NCBI GenBank assembly: GCA_017480185.1
Contig: JAFVBC010000008.1
Location: forward strand, 50,889 to 114,888
Direction: 5' to 3'
Origin: Bacteroidales bacterium
GTDB lineage: Bacteria; Bacteroidota; Bacteroidia; Bacteroidales; P3
Length of the DNA: 64,000 bases
The position numbers and the translations under genes were made by a program. Every line of letters starts with the position of its first letter. Position 1 is the stretch's first letter. The notes beneath the pieces were generated by a model. That model was not told the origin of the DNA, did not search any database, and worked only from the letters and a program-made list of their open reading frames with translations. Shown here one piece after another: positions 16,251-25,824 of the stretch.

Positions 16251-17524
16251 AAAAAGTGCTGATAATGGCCGCACACGAGTGCCGCCATCAACTGCGCAGA
16301 CCGGCCTTTTGGCTGCTGTCGGTACTGGTGCCATTGGTGGTGGCGGTGCTCTATGCCCTGCCTTTTGTGGCTGCATCGTCGGCCCAAGCGCCAACCACGG
16401 TGTGGGTGGTAGATCAAACCGGACTGTTCAGCGGAGGATTGATGTCGACCGATAGGGTTCATTTCCGACAAGCTCCAGATGTGAATTTTGCCGACAAACA
16501 CCTCAACGACACGGATGGTGAGTCTGCCATACTTTTTGTGCCCATGCGCGAAACCACCATCCCGCGCGATGCATTCCTCTACTATCGGGGCACAGCCCCC
16601 TCGGTTGAGGTGCAAAGCATTGTCGACAGCCGTCTGCAACAACTGCTACGCGATGCCTTGATAGAGGATGTTTATGGACTCGATCCGCAGGCTGTTCACT
16701 CCGTTCAGTCGACGCATATCAACCTGCGCATCAAAGATATGGCCACTGGCCACGAGAGCCATGCTGCCCACAAAACGCGTCTTGCCGTGCTCTTGGCTGT
16801 CCTCATTGCGACATGTATCGTGGTGTTTACAACGCAAACTGCACGCAGTCTGCAGAGCGAACGGCACAACCGTTTGGTCGAGGTGATGGGCTCGTCGGTG
16901 CGTCCGATTGCTATCGTGGGTGGCAAGGTGATAGGTGTGGCGCTGACAGCAGTGCTGCAAACCGTTGTTTGGCTGCTACTTGCATGGGGAGGCATGTCGG
17001 CAGTAAGGTGCGCCAATGCCGACATCTGGGCACAAGCCGAACAGACGCAAGTTGCCTCGGCCATAGCCAGCAAAGGCGATGCAATGGCCATGCAGATGTC
17101 GATGCCCAATGCTGTGGTCGACGAAGCCCTGCAAGGCTTGGCTGCCACCAATCTTGGCCTTGTGGCATGCATGTTTGTTGGCTGCTTCTTGGTGGGATTG
17201 TTGCTCTATGGCGCAATTATTGCAGCTGTGGCAGCAAAGCTTGATCCAACGGCCGATTCCTTGCAATGGACGCTTCTTTCTGCTTCGCCACTGCTGGCGG
17301 CAGCCCTGCTCTCGACGACTGTCGCCTCGGCACCGTCGTCGACGCTCGCTGCGGTGCTCACATTTCTTCCACTCACATCGCCTGTAGCCCTGCTGCAACG
17401 TGTGCCCTTTGGTCTGCCAGTGTGGCAAGTGGTGGTGGCAATGGGGGGCGTATTGCTCTTTGCCGCGCTCATGCTTCTGTGGGCTTCGGCTGTGTATGGG
17501 CGCAACGTGTTGCAAAACAAGTAG
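16247..17524 (+). CDS. ABC-2 type permease (NatB-like)
   Basis: A 425-residue partner of the preceding ATPase: one N-terminal helix (about residues 15-40), a large extracytoplasmic domain, then five or so helices from about residue 180, the classic ABC-2 NatB arrangement. HxHNRLVEVMGSS-like residues before the helices match the coupling region. The start is ATG 16247, which overlaps the upstream stop; an ATG at 16223 is possible but overlaps the ATPase more deeply. Family examples export Na+ or other small compounds. It is the last gene of the operon, followed by element A2. Confidence 0.85.
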   Translation: MKKVLIMAAHECRHQLRRPAFWLLSVLVPLVVAVLYALPFVAASSAQAPTTVWVVDQTGLFSGGLMSTDRVHFRQAPDVNFADKHLNDTDGESAILFVPMRETTIPRDAFLYYRGTAPSVEVQSIVDSRLQQLLRDALIEDVYGLDPQAVHSVQSTHINLRIKDMATGHESHAAHKTRLAVLLAVLIATCIVVFTTQTARSLQSERHNRLVEVMGSSVRPIAIVGGKVIGVALTAVLQTVVWLLLAWGGMSAVRCANADIWAQAEQTQVASAIASKGDAMAMQMSMPNAVVDEALQGLAATNLGLVACMFVGCFLVGLLLYGAIIAAVAAKLDPTADSLQWTLLSASPLLAAALLSTTVASAPSSTLAAVLTFLPLTSPVALLQRVPFGLPVWQVVVAMGGVLLFAALMLLWASAVYGRNVLQNK

Positions 17525-17556
17525 CATTTTTGTAGGCACACTCTGCGGTTCAAGCG

Positions 17557-17686
17557 TATATCAGGTATGCATCAACTATGGGGCAGGTAAGGCCGTTCTT
17601 CAGTTGTTCTTCAGTCGTTGACTGAAGAACGACTGAAGAACGACTGAAGAAATGCCTTACTTGATACCTATATGCTACCTGCTTGA
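17557..17686. repeat. 11-nt-periodic palindromic element, copy A2
   Basis: About 130 bases in 11-base steps. The core is TTCTTCAGTTG and CTTCAGTCG units, then the complementary ACTGAAGAACG units repeated three times, then CTTACTTGATACCTATATGCTACCTGC. The left outer arm (GGTATGCATCAACTA, GGGCAGGTAAGG) pairs only loosely with the right. It lies just after the ABC permease stop and before the dnaE promoter. Confidence 0.8.
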
Positions 17687-17781
17687 GCCGTGGGGCGCAT
17701 GTGCTTTAGGCATCGAAATGGGGTGGCATGGGCAAGGTGAAAATAGTTTTCAACAATAGGAAAACAACGACGCAAAGCACG

Positions 17782-17789
17782 TATCTTTG
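17782..17789 (+). promoter_or_regulatory. Promoter -7 box (TATCTTTG) for dnaE-GSCFA
   Basis: TATCTTTG, 36 bases before ATG 17826. The in-frame TTG at 17787 falls inside the box and cannot be the start. Confidence 0.65.
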
Positions 17790-17825
17790 CATCTGTTAGT
17801 GTCAACATCGGTCAAAAACAATCCT

Positions 17826-20800
17826 ATGCCACAATTCACTCATCTGCATGTGCATTCGCACTATTCGATGCTCGACGGTATGTCGAAAATACCCGACTTG
17901 ATAAAGAAAGCCAAAGCCGACGGTATGTATGCCATGGCGTTGACCGATCATGGCAACATGTTTGGCATAAAAGACTTTCTTGACACGGTTCAGAAAGAGA
18001 ACTCGAAAGTTAGGGCTGCCATTGACGACATTAAAAAGGGCAAAACCACTGTTGACAATCCCGAGGCAGAAATGGAACGTTTGCAAGCCACAATGTTCAA
18101 ACCAATAGTTGGCATTGAGGCCTATTGCGCCCGACGCACCCTGCACGACAAGGATAAGAACTTGCGCGAGATTAACCCCGAGACGGGGCGTGAGCGCATT
18201 GTGGATAGTAGTGGCTACCATTTGATACTGTTGGCCAAAAACAAGCAGGGCTACAAATCGCTCTGCAAATTGTCGTCGATAGCCTACACCGAGGGCTACT
18301 ACAACCGTCCGCGTATTGATCACGATGTGCTGAAACAATACAAAGATGGCCTTATTGTGTGTTCGGCATGCTTGGGTGGCGAGATTCCACAACTGATAAT
18401 GAAGGGAGACATTGAGGCGGCCGACCGCGCAGTGCAGTGGTTTAAGCAAGAGTTTGGCGACGACTACTACATCGAGTTGATGCGGCACCCTACCGACAAA
18501 CCCAATGCCAACCACGAGACCTTTAGACTGCAACAAAAGGTTAATCCGGTGCTGATAGAGCTTGCTCGCAAGCACAACATAAAGATTGTTGCCACCAACG
18601 ATGCCCATTTTGTTGAAGAAAGTCATGGCGACGCTCACGACCACCTCATCTGCTTGGCTACCAATAAGGACTATTCCGACCCCAACCGTATGCACTATAC
18701 CAAGCAAGAGTGGCTAAAAAGTCCCGACGAGATGGCAGCCCTTTTTGCCGACTTGCCCGAAGCCCTATCCAACACAATGGCCGTGGCCGAGAAAGTGGAG
18801 GTGTATAGCATTGACAGCGACCCCCTTATGCCTGTTTTCCCGATACCCGAATCATTCGGCACGGAAGAGCAGTGGCGCGATAAATTCAGCGATGAAGACC
18901 TCTTCAACGAGTTTACACGCAATGAAAAGGGACAAGAGGTGATGGAACGTGCCGATGCAGAGAAGAAGATAAAAAAGCTTGGTGGCTATGAAAAGCTGCG
19001 CCGTATAAAGTTTGAAGCCGACTATTTGGAACACCTTGTCTGGCAAGGTGCCAAGCAACGTTATGGCAACGACCTTACCGACGAACAGCGTGAACGCATA
19101 GTGTTTGAGCTGCACACCATAAAAACTATGGGTTTCCCAGGCTACTTCCTCATAGTGAGCGACTATATTCGTGCCGCTCGCGAGGAACTTGGAGTGTCGG
19201 TTGGGCCGGGGCGTGGCAGCGCAGCCGGTAGCGTGGTGGCCTATTGCCTCCGCATAACCGACCTCGACCCCTTGCGCTACGACCTGCTTTTTGAACGCTT
19301 TCTGAACCCTGACCGAATATCGTTGCCCGATATTGACGTTGACTTCGACGATGCAGGCCGCGAGAAGGTGCTTGATTGGGTTACAAAAAAATATGGCAAA
19401 GAGCGCGTTGCCCACATCATAACCTATGGCACTATGGCTACAAAAAGTAGCATTTCCGATGTGGGAAGAGTGGAGTCTATACCACTTGCCGATGTCAACC
19501 GCCTAAAATCCTACATCCCCGAGCGCAGTTTCCCAGAAAGCGTAAAGGACAAAAATGGTAAGGTCCCCAAGGTCAACCTCCACAATTGCTACCTCTATGT
19601 ACCAGAATTGAGGCAAATAATGGAGGGCGACGACGTGAGGTTGAAGCAGATGCTTACCTATGCCGAGCAACTTGAGGACACCAACAGGCAGATTGGCATA
19701 CACGCATGTGGTGTGATTATCGGTGCCGACGATCTGACCAACTACGCCCCTGTGTGCGTGGTGAACGATAAAGAATCGGGACAAGATGTGCTTGTAACCC
19801 AGTATGATGGCCATGTGGTGGAGACTGTTGGCTTGATAAAAATGGACTTTCTTGGCCTCAAAAACCTCACCATTATCAAGAATTGTGTGTCGATGATTAA
19901 GAAAACCAGGCAAGAGGACATCGACATTGACCATCTTCCACTCGACGATGAGGCCACCTACAACCTTTTCTGCGACGGCAACACGGTGGGTATCTTCCAA
20001 TTTGAATCGGCTGGAATGCAGAAGTACCTCCGCGAGTTGCAACCACATGTCATAGACGACCTTATAGCCATGAACGCCCTTTACAGGCCAGGCCCAATGG
20101 ACAACATACCCGAGTTTATCAACCGCAAACAAGGTAGGAAACCCATAGAGTATGACATTCCAGTGATGGAAAAATACCTTAAGGAGACCTACGGTATAAC
20201 TGTCTACCAAGAGCAGGTGATGCTTCTGTCGCGCTTGTTGGCAGGCTTTACGCGCGGTCAGAGCGACACATTGCGTAAGGCTATGGGTAAGAAGCAAATC
20301 GAGAAGATGAATGAGTTGGAGGTGCTGTTCTATGAGGGCGGAGAAAAAAATGGACATCCTCGCGAGAAACTGAAAAAAATATGGGATGAGTGGAAGAAAT
20401 TTGCCAGCTATGCCTTCAATAAAAGCCATGCAGCATGCTACTCGTGGGTGGCGTATCAGACGGCCTACCTCAAGGCTCACTTCCCTGCCGAGTATATGGC
20501 CGCTGTGATGACAAGCTCGAAAGCCGATATAAAACGCATCACCGAACTGATGGACGACTGCCGAAGACAGGGAGTTGTGGTGGCAGCCCCATCAGTCAAC
20601 GACTCGGAAATGGACTTTGCTGTAGACAGCAAGGGGCGCATTCGTTTCGGATTGCAGGCAGTGAGTGGCATGGGTGCGGCGGCAGCTACGGCCATCATCA
20701 AGGAGCGTGAAGCCAATGGCCTATATACCGATGTGTTTGACTTCTTGAAACGTGTAGACCTTAAAGCCGTAGGAAAGAAGAATATAGAGGTGCTGGTCAA

Positions 20801-21686
20801 GGCCGGTGCTTTTGATGGAGTAGGCGATATGCATCGAGCTCAGTATATGGCTGTTATGGATAACCGTGACGGAATGACGTATATTGAAGTGCTTTATCGG
20901 TGGGCTGTGAGCCGACGCGAGAGGGCTTCATCGAGCCAAATGTCAATATTTGATATGAGTTCTGAGTTGGCTGAAGAGGAGCATCCTCCGATTCCTTCGG
21001 TCGAACCGTGGACTATCATTGAACAATGCAATGCCGAGAAGGAGGTTATTTCTACCTACTTGTCGGGACATCCACTGGATAGTTTCAAATATGAGATAGA
21101 AAACTTTGTGAACATTGGCGTAGACCAGTTGGCCAACATAGAGCAAATGCCCGCTCGCGAGGTGAAATTTGCAGGTATGGTAACCTCAACAAAAGAGTTT
21201 GTGTCGAAGAAGGGTAGCCCATACGGTAGTATGGTGCTCATTGACAAGAGTGGAAGTTATGAGTTGAAACTGTATGGTCAGGACTATGTGGAGTATAAGA
21301 ATTTCTTCATAGATAACACTTTTGTATACTGTAAGGCCAATATTGTGAAGTATAAACACAAGGACAAGAGTGGAATAGAGCACGAGGATACGCGGCTGCG
21401 TGTGTTTGCCATGCAGAGCCTGGGCAATGTGCTTGATCGCTACACCGAGTCGTTGACAGTCAGGGTAAATATACGCGACGTCGATGCTGCCTTGTGCAAA
21501 AATCTTGTTAGTATAGGGAAAAACCACAAAGGCAATGTGCCACTGAAGGTGATTGTGGTTGACCCAGACCACAAATTGCTCCTTAATTTCGGAGGATCGA
21601 CAATACGGGTAAAGGTGCATGATGCCATTCCCGACATCGAAGCCACGCCCGGTTTATACGACATAAAGCCCATTGTGAGAAAATGA
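17826..21686 (+). CDS. dnaE: DNA polymerase III alpha subunit
   Basis: Replicative DNA polymerase catalytic subunit, 1286 residues, normal for Bacteroidota DnaE. The protein opens with the PHP domain (THLHVHSHYSMLDG), continues to the C-family polymerase core (GPGRGSAAGS and the catalytic aspartates in LPDIDVDFDD), then FNKSHAACYSWVAYQTAYLKAHFPAEYMAA, a helix-hairpin-helix region and a C-terminal OB fold (VKFAGMVTS...). Start set at ATG 17826 because the upstream frame begins inside the promoter. Its stop overlaps the GSCFA gene by four bases. Confidence 0.97.
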   Translation: MPQFTHLHVHSHYSMLDGMSKIPDLIKKAKADGMYAMALTDHGNMFGIKDFLDTVQKENSKVRAAIDDIKKGKTTVDNPEAEMERLQATMFKPIVGIEAYCARRTLHDKDKNLREINPETGRERIVDSSGYHLILLAKNKQGYKSLCKLSSIAYTEGYYNRPRIDHDVLKQYKDGLIVCSACLGGEIPQLIMKGDIEAADRAVQWFKQEFGDDYYIELMRHPTDKPNANHETFRLQQKVNPVLIELARKHNIKIVATNDAHFVEESHGDAHDHLICLATNKDYSDPNRMHYTKQEWLKSPDEMAALFADLPEALSNTMAVAEKVEVYSIDSDPLMPVFPIPESFGTEEQWRDKFSDEDLFNEFTRNEKGQEVMERADAEKKIKKLGGYEKLRRIKFEADYLEHLVWQGAKQRYGNDLTDEQRERIVFELHTIKTMGFPGYFLIVSDYIRAAREELGVSVGPGRGSAAGSVVAYCLRITDLDPLRYDLLFERFLNPDRISLPDIDVDFDDAGREKVLDWVTKKYGKERVAHIITYGTMATKSSISDVGRVESIPLADVNRLKSYIPERSFPESVKDKNGKVPKVNLHNCYLYVPELRQIMEGDDVRLKQMLTYAEQLEDTNRQIGIHACGVIIGADDLTNYAPVCVVNDKESGQDVLVTQYDGHVVETVGLIKMDFLGLKNLTIIKNCVSMIKKTRQEDIDIDHLPLDDEATYNLFCDGNTVGIFQFESAGMQKYLRELQPHVIDDLIAMNALYRPGPMDNIPEFINRKQGRKPIEYDIPVMEKYLKETYGITVYQEQVMLLSRLLAGFTRGQSDTLRKAMGKKQIEKMNELEVLFYEGGEKNGHPREKLKKIWDEWKKFASYAFNKSHAACYSWVAYQTAYLKAHFPAEYMAAVMTSSKADIKRITELMDDCRRQGVVVAAPSVNDSEMDFAVDSKGRIRFGLQAVSGMGAAAATAIIKEREANGLYTDVFDFLKRVDLKAVGKKNIEVLVKAGAFDGVGDMHRAQYMAVMDNRDGMTYIEVLYRWAVSRRERASSSQMSIFDMSSELAEEEHPPIPSVEPWTIIEQCNAEKEVISTYLSGHPLDSFKYEIENFVNIGVDQLANIEQMPAREVKFAGMVTSTKEFVSKKGSPYGSMVLIDKSGSYELKLYGQDYVEYKNFFIDNTFVYCKANIVKYKHKDKSGIEHEDTRLRVFAMQSLGNVLDRYTESLTVRVNIRDVDAALCKNLVSIGKNHKGNVPLKVIVVDPDHKLLLNFGGSTIRVKVHDAIPDIEATPGLYDIKPIVRK

Positions 21687-22546
21687 TGCCACACCTTTTC
21701 ACCGTCGTAAGCCCCGAAAAGCCCGATTTCGCACTGCGGTTCGACCAACCAGTTATGACCATTGGCTCATGTTTCTCCGACGAGGTTGGCAGCCGCCTTT
21801 TGGCTTCGGGTTTTGATGTGGCAATAAATCCCATGGGCACGCTGTACAATCCGCTGTCGATAGCCGATGCTTTGCAGGCGGCAATGGAGGGTCGAAAGGC
21901 TCAAGATGCCGACATTGTGCAGCATGACGGACGTTGCTATTCCTGGCGCCATCATGGAAGTATTTCGGCCGAAAACGAAGTAGAGTGCAAAAAGATGTGC
22001 GACGAGGCTGTGGAAAAGACGGCACAGGTGTTGAGCAAAGCAAAGCTGCTGATTGTTACTTTTGGCACATCGTGGGTCTTTCATCTGGCCACAGGCGGCC
22101 AAGTGGTGGCAAATTGCCACAAACAGCACCCTCATTTGTTCGAGCGACGCCAAGTCTCGGTTGTAGAAATTGTGCAGCGTTGGGAGGCGGTTATGAAACA
22201 ACTGAAAGAGTTTAATTGCCACATGAAGGTGGTGTTTACGGTTAGTCCCATACGCCATTTGGCCGACGGCGCACATGGTAACCAGTTGAGTAAAGCCACC
22301 TTGCTGCTTGCCACCGAGGAATTATGCAAAAGGTGGGAGGCATACTATTTCCCTGCCTACGAAATTGTGATGGACGAACTGCGCGACTACCGCTTCTATG
22401 CTCCCGACCTTACCCACCTATCGGTTACGGCCATTGACATTGTTTGGCATCGTTTTCAAGAAACATTTCTCTCTGCTGCCGACATGCAACAAGCGCACAA
22501 CAACGCCAAGCAGGCTCGCAAGTTGCAGCACAGACCCATTCATTGA
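21683..22546 (+). CDS. GSCFA-domain protein
   Basis: A 287-residue member of the GSCFA family, named for the motif seen here as TIGSCFSDEVG. It is followed by NPMGTLYNPLSI and FGTSWVF, and a later SPIRHLADGAHGNQLSKATL, which resemble blocks of SGNH/GDSL-type hydrolases. It is probably a cytoplasmic esterase or acyl hydrolase; the substrate is unknown. It overlaps dnaE by four bases and precedes ddl by 27 bases, so all three may be one transcript. Confidence 0.85.
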   Translation: MMPHLFTVVSPEKPDFALRFDQPVMTIGSCFSDEVGSRLLASGFDVAINPMGTLYNPLSIADALQAAMEGRKAQDADIVQHDGRCYSWRHHGSISAENEVECKKMCDEAVEKTAQVLSKAKLLIVTFGTSWVFHLATGGQVVANCHKQHPHLFERRQVSVVEIVQRWEAVMKQLKEFNCHMKVVFTVSPIRHLADGAHGNQLSKATLLLATEELCKRWEAYYFPAYEIVMDELRDYRFYAPDLTHLSVTAIDIVWHRFQETFLSAADMQQAHNNAKQARKLQHRPIH

Positions 22547-22573
22547 TATTTGGAATCAATTACTTACCAGCAA

Positions 22574-23575
22574 ATGAAACAGAGTATTGCCCTTGTGATG
22601 GGCGGATATAGTGGCGAGCACGATGTAAGCATAGCCAGCGGTAACCAGGTCTACGCCCAATTAGACCATGCACGTTACGATGTTACACGTGTTGTTATAG
22701 ACCGTGGTGGATGGTATGCATTTGACGATAACGACAACCGCTATGAAGTAAACCGCCATGACTTCAGTGTCGACACCCTTTCGCGCCACATTACCTTCGA
22801 CTTGGCATTTATCATCATACATGGCAACCCTGGCGAAAATGGGGTGCTGCAAGGCTACTTTGATATGCTCGGAATACCCTACACTACGTGCGACTTCTAT
22901 ACCTCAAGCCTAACATTTCACAAGGGGTTCTGCAACCCTGTGGTTGCAAAAACAGGTATTGTGAGCGTAGCGCCGTCGGTGTTGCTTTACCACATGCCCG
23001 ATGCATCCGACTTGCAGCGCATCAACGCCATGCGATACCCCCTGTTTGTTAAACCCGCCACTGGTGGCAGCAGCGTGGCAACCACTAAGGTTAAAACCCC
23101 CGAGCAACTGGAAGAAGCCATAGCCTTGGCTTTTACCGAAGATCGCCAGGTGTTGGTAGAACAGGGTATAAAGGGTAGGGAATTCGACTGTGGCGTTTTC
23201 CAAACAGACAAAGAACGCTTGGTTTTCCCAATAACAGAGATTATTCCTACGGGCAATCACGAGTTTTTCGACTACGAGGCCAAGTATGCTGGGTTTAGCA
23301 ACGAGGTTACGCCAGCCGAATGCCCAGTTGAGGTTGCTCAACACATCCAGCAAGTGTCGTCGCAACTGTACGACCATTTGGGATGCCGTGGCATAGTGAG
23401 GTTTGACTATATTTACGACACCGAGGCCGATGAACTCTACTTTTTGGAGGTAAACACCATACCTGGTCAAAGTGCCGAAAGCATAGTGCCCAAACAGGCG
23501 CGCGCTATTGGAATATCGCCATCCGAACTCTATCAAATGGTAATTGACACCGCTTTACATGATAAGAGACAGTGA
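22574..23575 (+). CDS. ddl: D-alanine--D-alanine ligase
   Basis: ATP-grasp ligase that makes the D-Ala-D-Ala end of the peptidoglycan precursor. The 333-residue protein begins SIALVMGGYSGEHDVSIASG, with later ATP-grasp landmarks FVKPATGGSS, VLVEQGIKGREFDCGVF and FLEVNTIPGQS with the metal-binding Asn. Start set at ATG 22574 (MKQSIALVMGG); a TTG at 22550 is in frame but would add eight residues with no match to the family. Last gene of the dnaE-GSCFA-ddl unit. Confidence 0.95.
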   Translation: MKQSIALVMGGYSGEHDVSIASGNQVYAQLDHARYDVTRVVIDRGGWYAFDDNDNRYEVNRHDFSVDTLSRHITFDLAFIIIHGNPGENGVLQGYFDMLGIPYTTCDFYTSSLTFHKGFCNPVVAKTGIVSVAPSVLLYHMPDASDLQRINAMRYPLFVKPATGGSSVATTKVKTPEQLEEAIALAFTEDRQVLVEQGIKGREFDCGVFQTDKERLVFPITEIIPTGNHEFFDYEAKYAGFSNEVTPAECPVEVAQHIQQVSSQLYDHLGCRGIVRFDYIYDTEADELYFLEVNTIPGQSAESIVPKQARAIGISPSELYQMVIDTALHDKRQ

Positions 23576-23599
23576 TAGAGCGTGCAGTGATTGCTTTTC

Positions 23600-23698
23600 A
23601 TGAGTATCATGTCCGTATCAAGTCCCAGTCAACGCCCTATCAAGTCCTGCCCAAAGCCTGCTTTGATAGGACTTGATAAGAGTGTGGTATGGTACTGA
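23600..23698. repeat. 11-nt-periodic palindromic element, copy B1
   Basis: Reads as consecutive 11-mers of the form GTCCGTATCAA, GTCCCAGTCAA, CGCCCTATCAA, GTCCTGCCCAA, then complementary GGACTTGATAA. A perfect 11-bp stem joins 23638-23648 to 23668-23678, with an inner CAAAG/CTTTG stem. It is located between the ddl stop and the rpsA promoter. The unit is like that of B2 and like the outer units of A1. Confidence 0.75.
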
Positions 23699-23742
23699 TT
23701 GATTGAAAATGTTTTTTTACGGCCTGGGAAAGAAATAAATGC

Positions 23743-23750
23743 TATATTTG
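23743..23750 (+). promoter_or_regulatory. Promoter -7 box (TATATTTG) for rpsA
   Basis: TATATTTG, 120 bases before the rpsA ATG, leaving a leader of roughly 115 bases that is long for this window. Confidence 0.6.
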
Positions 23751-23870
23751 CATCTTGGCTTGAATGCAGCAATGTCCTGTCAATTGCCGACGTTTCAGGT
23801 TGTTAGGTATGCAATAAATGAAGTTTAATAGGGCTGAGACAGGTAGCCGCAAAGCAAAAATTAGTTTTTG

Positions 23871-25655
23871 ATGGATTACAAAAACGTGCAACCCATTGCC
23901 GACTTTGATTGGAATGCAATCGATGAAAAAGCCGGAAAAATCAGTAAAGTTGAGTCAGCAGAACAGAACGATGCCTACGAAAAAACCTTTAACTCAATCA
24001 ACGAGCGTCAGGTGATAGAGGGTTCCATCGTTTCTCTCAACGATCGCGAAGCTGTGGTCAACATCGGTTTTAAGAGCGACGGTGTTATCCCAGTGAACGA
24101 GTTGCGCTACAACCCCGACTTCAAGGTGGGTGATAAGATTGAAGTATATGTAGAAAGTCAAGAAGATGCCAATGGTCAGTTGTTGCTCTCGCACAAAAAA
24201 GCACGCATACTCAAATCATGGGATCGCGTCAACGAGGCCTACGACAATCAAGAAATCATCACTGGCTACGTTAAGAGTCGTACCAAAGGTGGCTTGATTG
24301 TCACGCTGTTTGACAACATCGAAGCTTTCTTGCCTGGTAGTCAAATTGACGTTAAGCCCATTCGCGACTACGACGTTTACGTCGACAAGCAAATGGAATT
24401 CAAGGTGGTAAAAATCAACCACGAATACAAGAATGTCGTTGTTAGCCACAAGGCTCTTATTGAGGACGAAATTGAGGCCCAGAAGGCTGAGATTATCAGC
24501 CACCTCGAAAAAGGCCAAGTACTTGAAGGTGTGGTTAAAAACATTGCCTCCTATGGTGTGTTTATCGACCTTGGTGGCGTAGATGGTATGATTCATATCA
24601 CCGATTTGAGTTGGGGTCGTATCAGCCATCCCGAAGAGGTTGTGCAGCTTGATCAAACCCTCAATGTGGTTATCCTCGATTTCGACGAACAGAAACGTCG
24701 CATAGCCCTTGGTCTGAAACAACTTACCCCCCAGCCTTGGGATGCTTTGGATCCAAACCTCAAGGAGGGCGACCATGTTAAAGGAAAAGTGGTTGTTTTG
24801 GCCGACTATGGTGCATTCGTAGAGGTGATGCCAGGTGTTGAAGGCTTGATTCACGTCAGCGAAATGAGTTGGAGCCAACACTTGCGCTCGGCTCAAGACT
24901 TCTTGAAAGTAGGTGATGAGGTTGAGGCTGTAATCCTTTCGCTCGACCGCGATAACCGCAAGATGAGCTTGGGTATTCGTCAACTTATGCCCGATCCCTG
25001 GATGGAGATTGCTTCGAAATATCCCGTTGGAAGCCGCCACACAGCCATAGTGCGCAACTTTACCAACTTTGGCATCTTTGTGGAGCTTGAGGAAGGTGTT
25101 GATGGCCTTATCCACATCAGTGATTTGAGCTGGAATAAGAAGGTGAAACACCCTGCCGAGTTTACCAAAATTGGCGAGAAGATAGACGTTGTGGTGCTTG
25201 AGGTCGATGCCGAAAACCGCCGTTTGAGCTTGGGACACAAGCAGCTTGAAGAGAATCCGTGGGATGTGTATGAAAGCCTGTTCACCGTTGGTAGCGTACA
25301 TCAAGGCAAGATTGTCAACATGAATGACAAGGGCGCCACTGTGATGCTGCCCTACGATGTTGAGGCCTTTGCACCGATGCGCCACCTTGATAAGGAAGAC
25401 AAGAGTAAGGCTCGTCAGGGCGAAACTCTCGACTTCAAGGTGATAGAGTTCAATAAAGACAGTAAGAAGATTATTGTGTCGCACACACGCACATTCCAAG
25501 ATAGCGTTGAGAGTGGCCGCGAGGGTGATGACCGTAAGGAACGCAACCAAAAGAAGACCGTGAAGCAGATAAACGATAATCTGGAGAAAACCACCCTTGG
25601 CGACCTTGATGTGTTTGCTAACTTGAAAGATCAACTTGAAAAAGACGACAAGTAA
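23871..25655 (+). CDS. rpsA: 30S ribosomal protein S1
   Basis: RNA-binding ribosomal protein that brings mRNA to the 30S subunit. The 594 residues contain six S1 (OB-fold) repeats: the first two divergent (VIEGSIVSLNDREAVVNIG; ITGYVKSRTKGGLIVTLF), the next three classic (VKNIASYGVFIDLGG, VVLADYGAFVEVMPG, VRNFTNFGIFVELEEG) and a divergent sixth (KIVNMNDKGATVML). The tail is charged. ATG 23871 is preferred to the TTG just before it. It is monocistronic, with its own promoter, long leader and terminator. Confidence 0.97.
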   Translation: MDYKNVQPIADFDWNAIDEKAGKISKVESAEQNDAYEKTFNSINERQVIEGSIVSLNDREAVVNIGFKSDGVIPVNELRYNPDFKVGDKIEVYVESQEDANGQLLLSHKKARILKSWDRVNEAYDNQEIITGYVKSRTKGGLIVTLFDNIEAFLPGSQIDVKPIRDYDVYVDKQMEFKVVKINHEYKNVVVSHKALIEDEIEAQKAEIISHLEKGQVLEGVVKNIASYGVFIDLGGVDGMIHITDLSWGRISHPEEVVQLDQTLNVVILDFDEQKRRIALGLKQLTPQPWDALDPNLKEGDHVKGKVVVLADYGAFVEVMPGVEGLIHVSEMSWSQHLRSAQDFLKVGDEVEAVILSLDRDNRKMSLGIRQLMPDPWMEIASKYPVGSRHTAIVRNFTNFGIFVELEEGVDGLIHISDLSWNKKVKHPAEFTKIGEKIDVVVLEVDAENRRLSLGHKQLEENPWDVYESLFTVGSVHQGKIVNMNDKGATVMLPYDVEAFAPMRHLDKEDKSKARQGETLDFKVIEFNKDSKKIIVSHTRTFQDSVESGREGDDRKERNQKKTVKQINDNLEKTTLGDLDVFANLKDQLEKDDK

Positions 25656-25686
25656 ACTCTCTGCACTTTAAGAGTGAATAATTATG

Positions 25687-25720
25687 GATGGGCTACGCCA
25701 CAGCGTAGCCCATCTTTTTT
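25687..25720 (+). terminator. Intrinsic terminator after rpsA
   Basis: Perfect 11-bp stem GATGGGCTACG / CGTAGCCCATC with a 6-base loop followed by TTTTTT. Confidence 0.9.
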
Positions 25721-25796
25721 GTCATGGCGATGTAACAATTCGGTAGTGGAGTTCGTCTTCATTGGTGAAGAATTTGCTGAAAAAAAAGAAATGTTG

Positions 25797-25804
25797 TACC
25801 TTTG
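25797..25804 (+). promoter_or_regulatory. Promoter -7 box (TACCTTTG) for the T9SS type B cargo gene
   Basis: TACCTTTG with TTTG at 25773-25776 (20-base spacer), 20 bases before the ATG at 25825. Confidence 0.65.
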
Positions 25805-25824
25805 CAAAATAATAGTATAAAGTT

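Noticed and set aside
17802-20480. Several long minus-strand frames opposite dnaE
   Set aside because: All lie inside the secure dnaE gene with no independent support.
24216-25634. Open frame of about 470 codons opposite rpsA
   Set aside because: Antisense shadow of rpsA created by codon bias; no signal, motif or promoter box.
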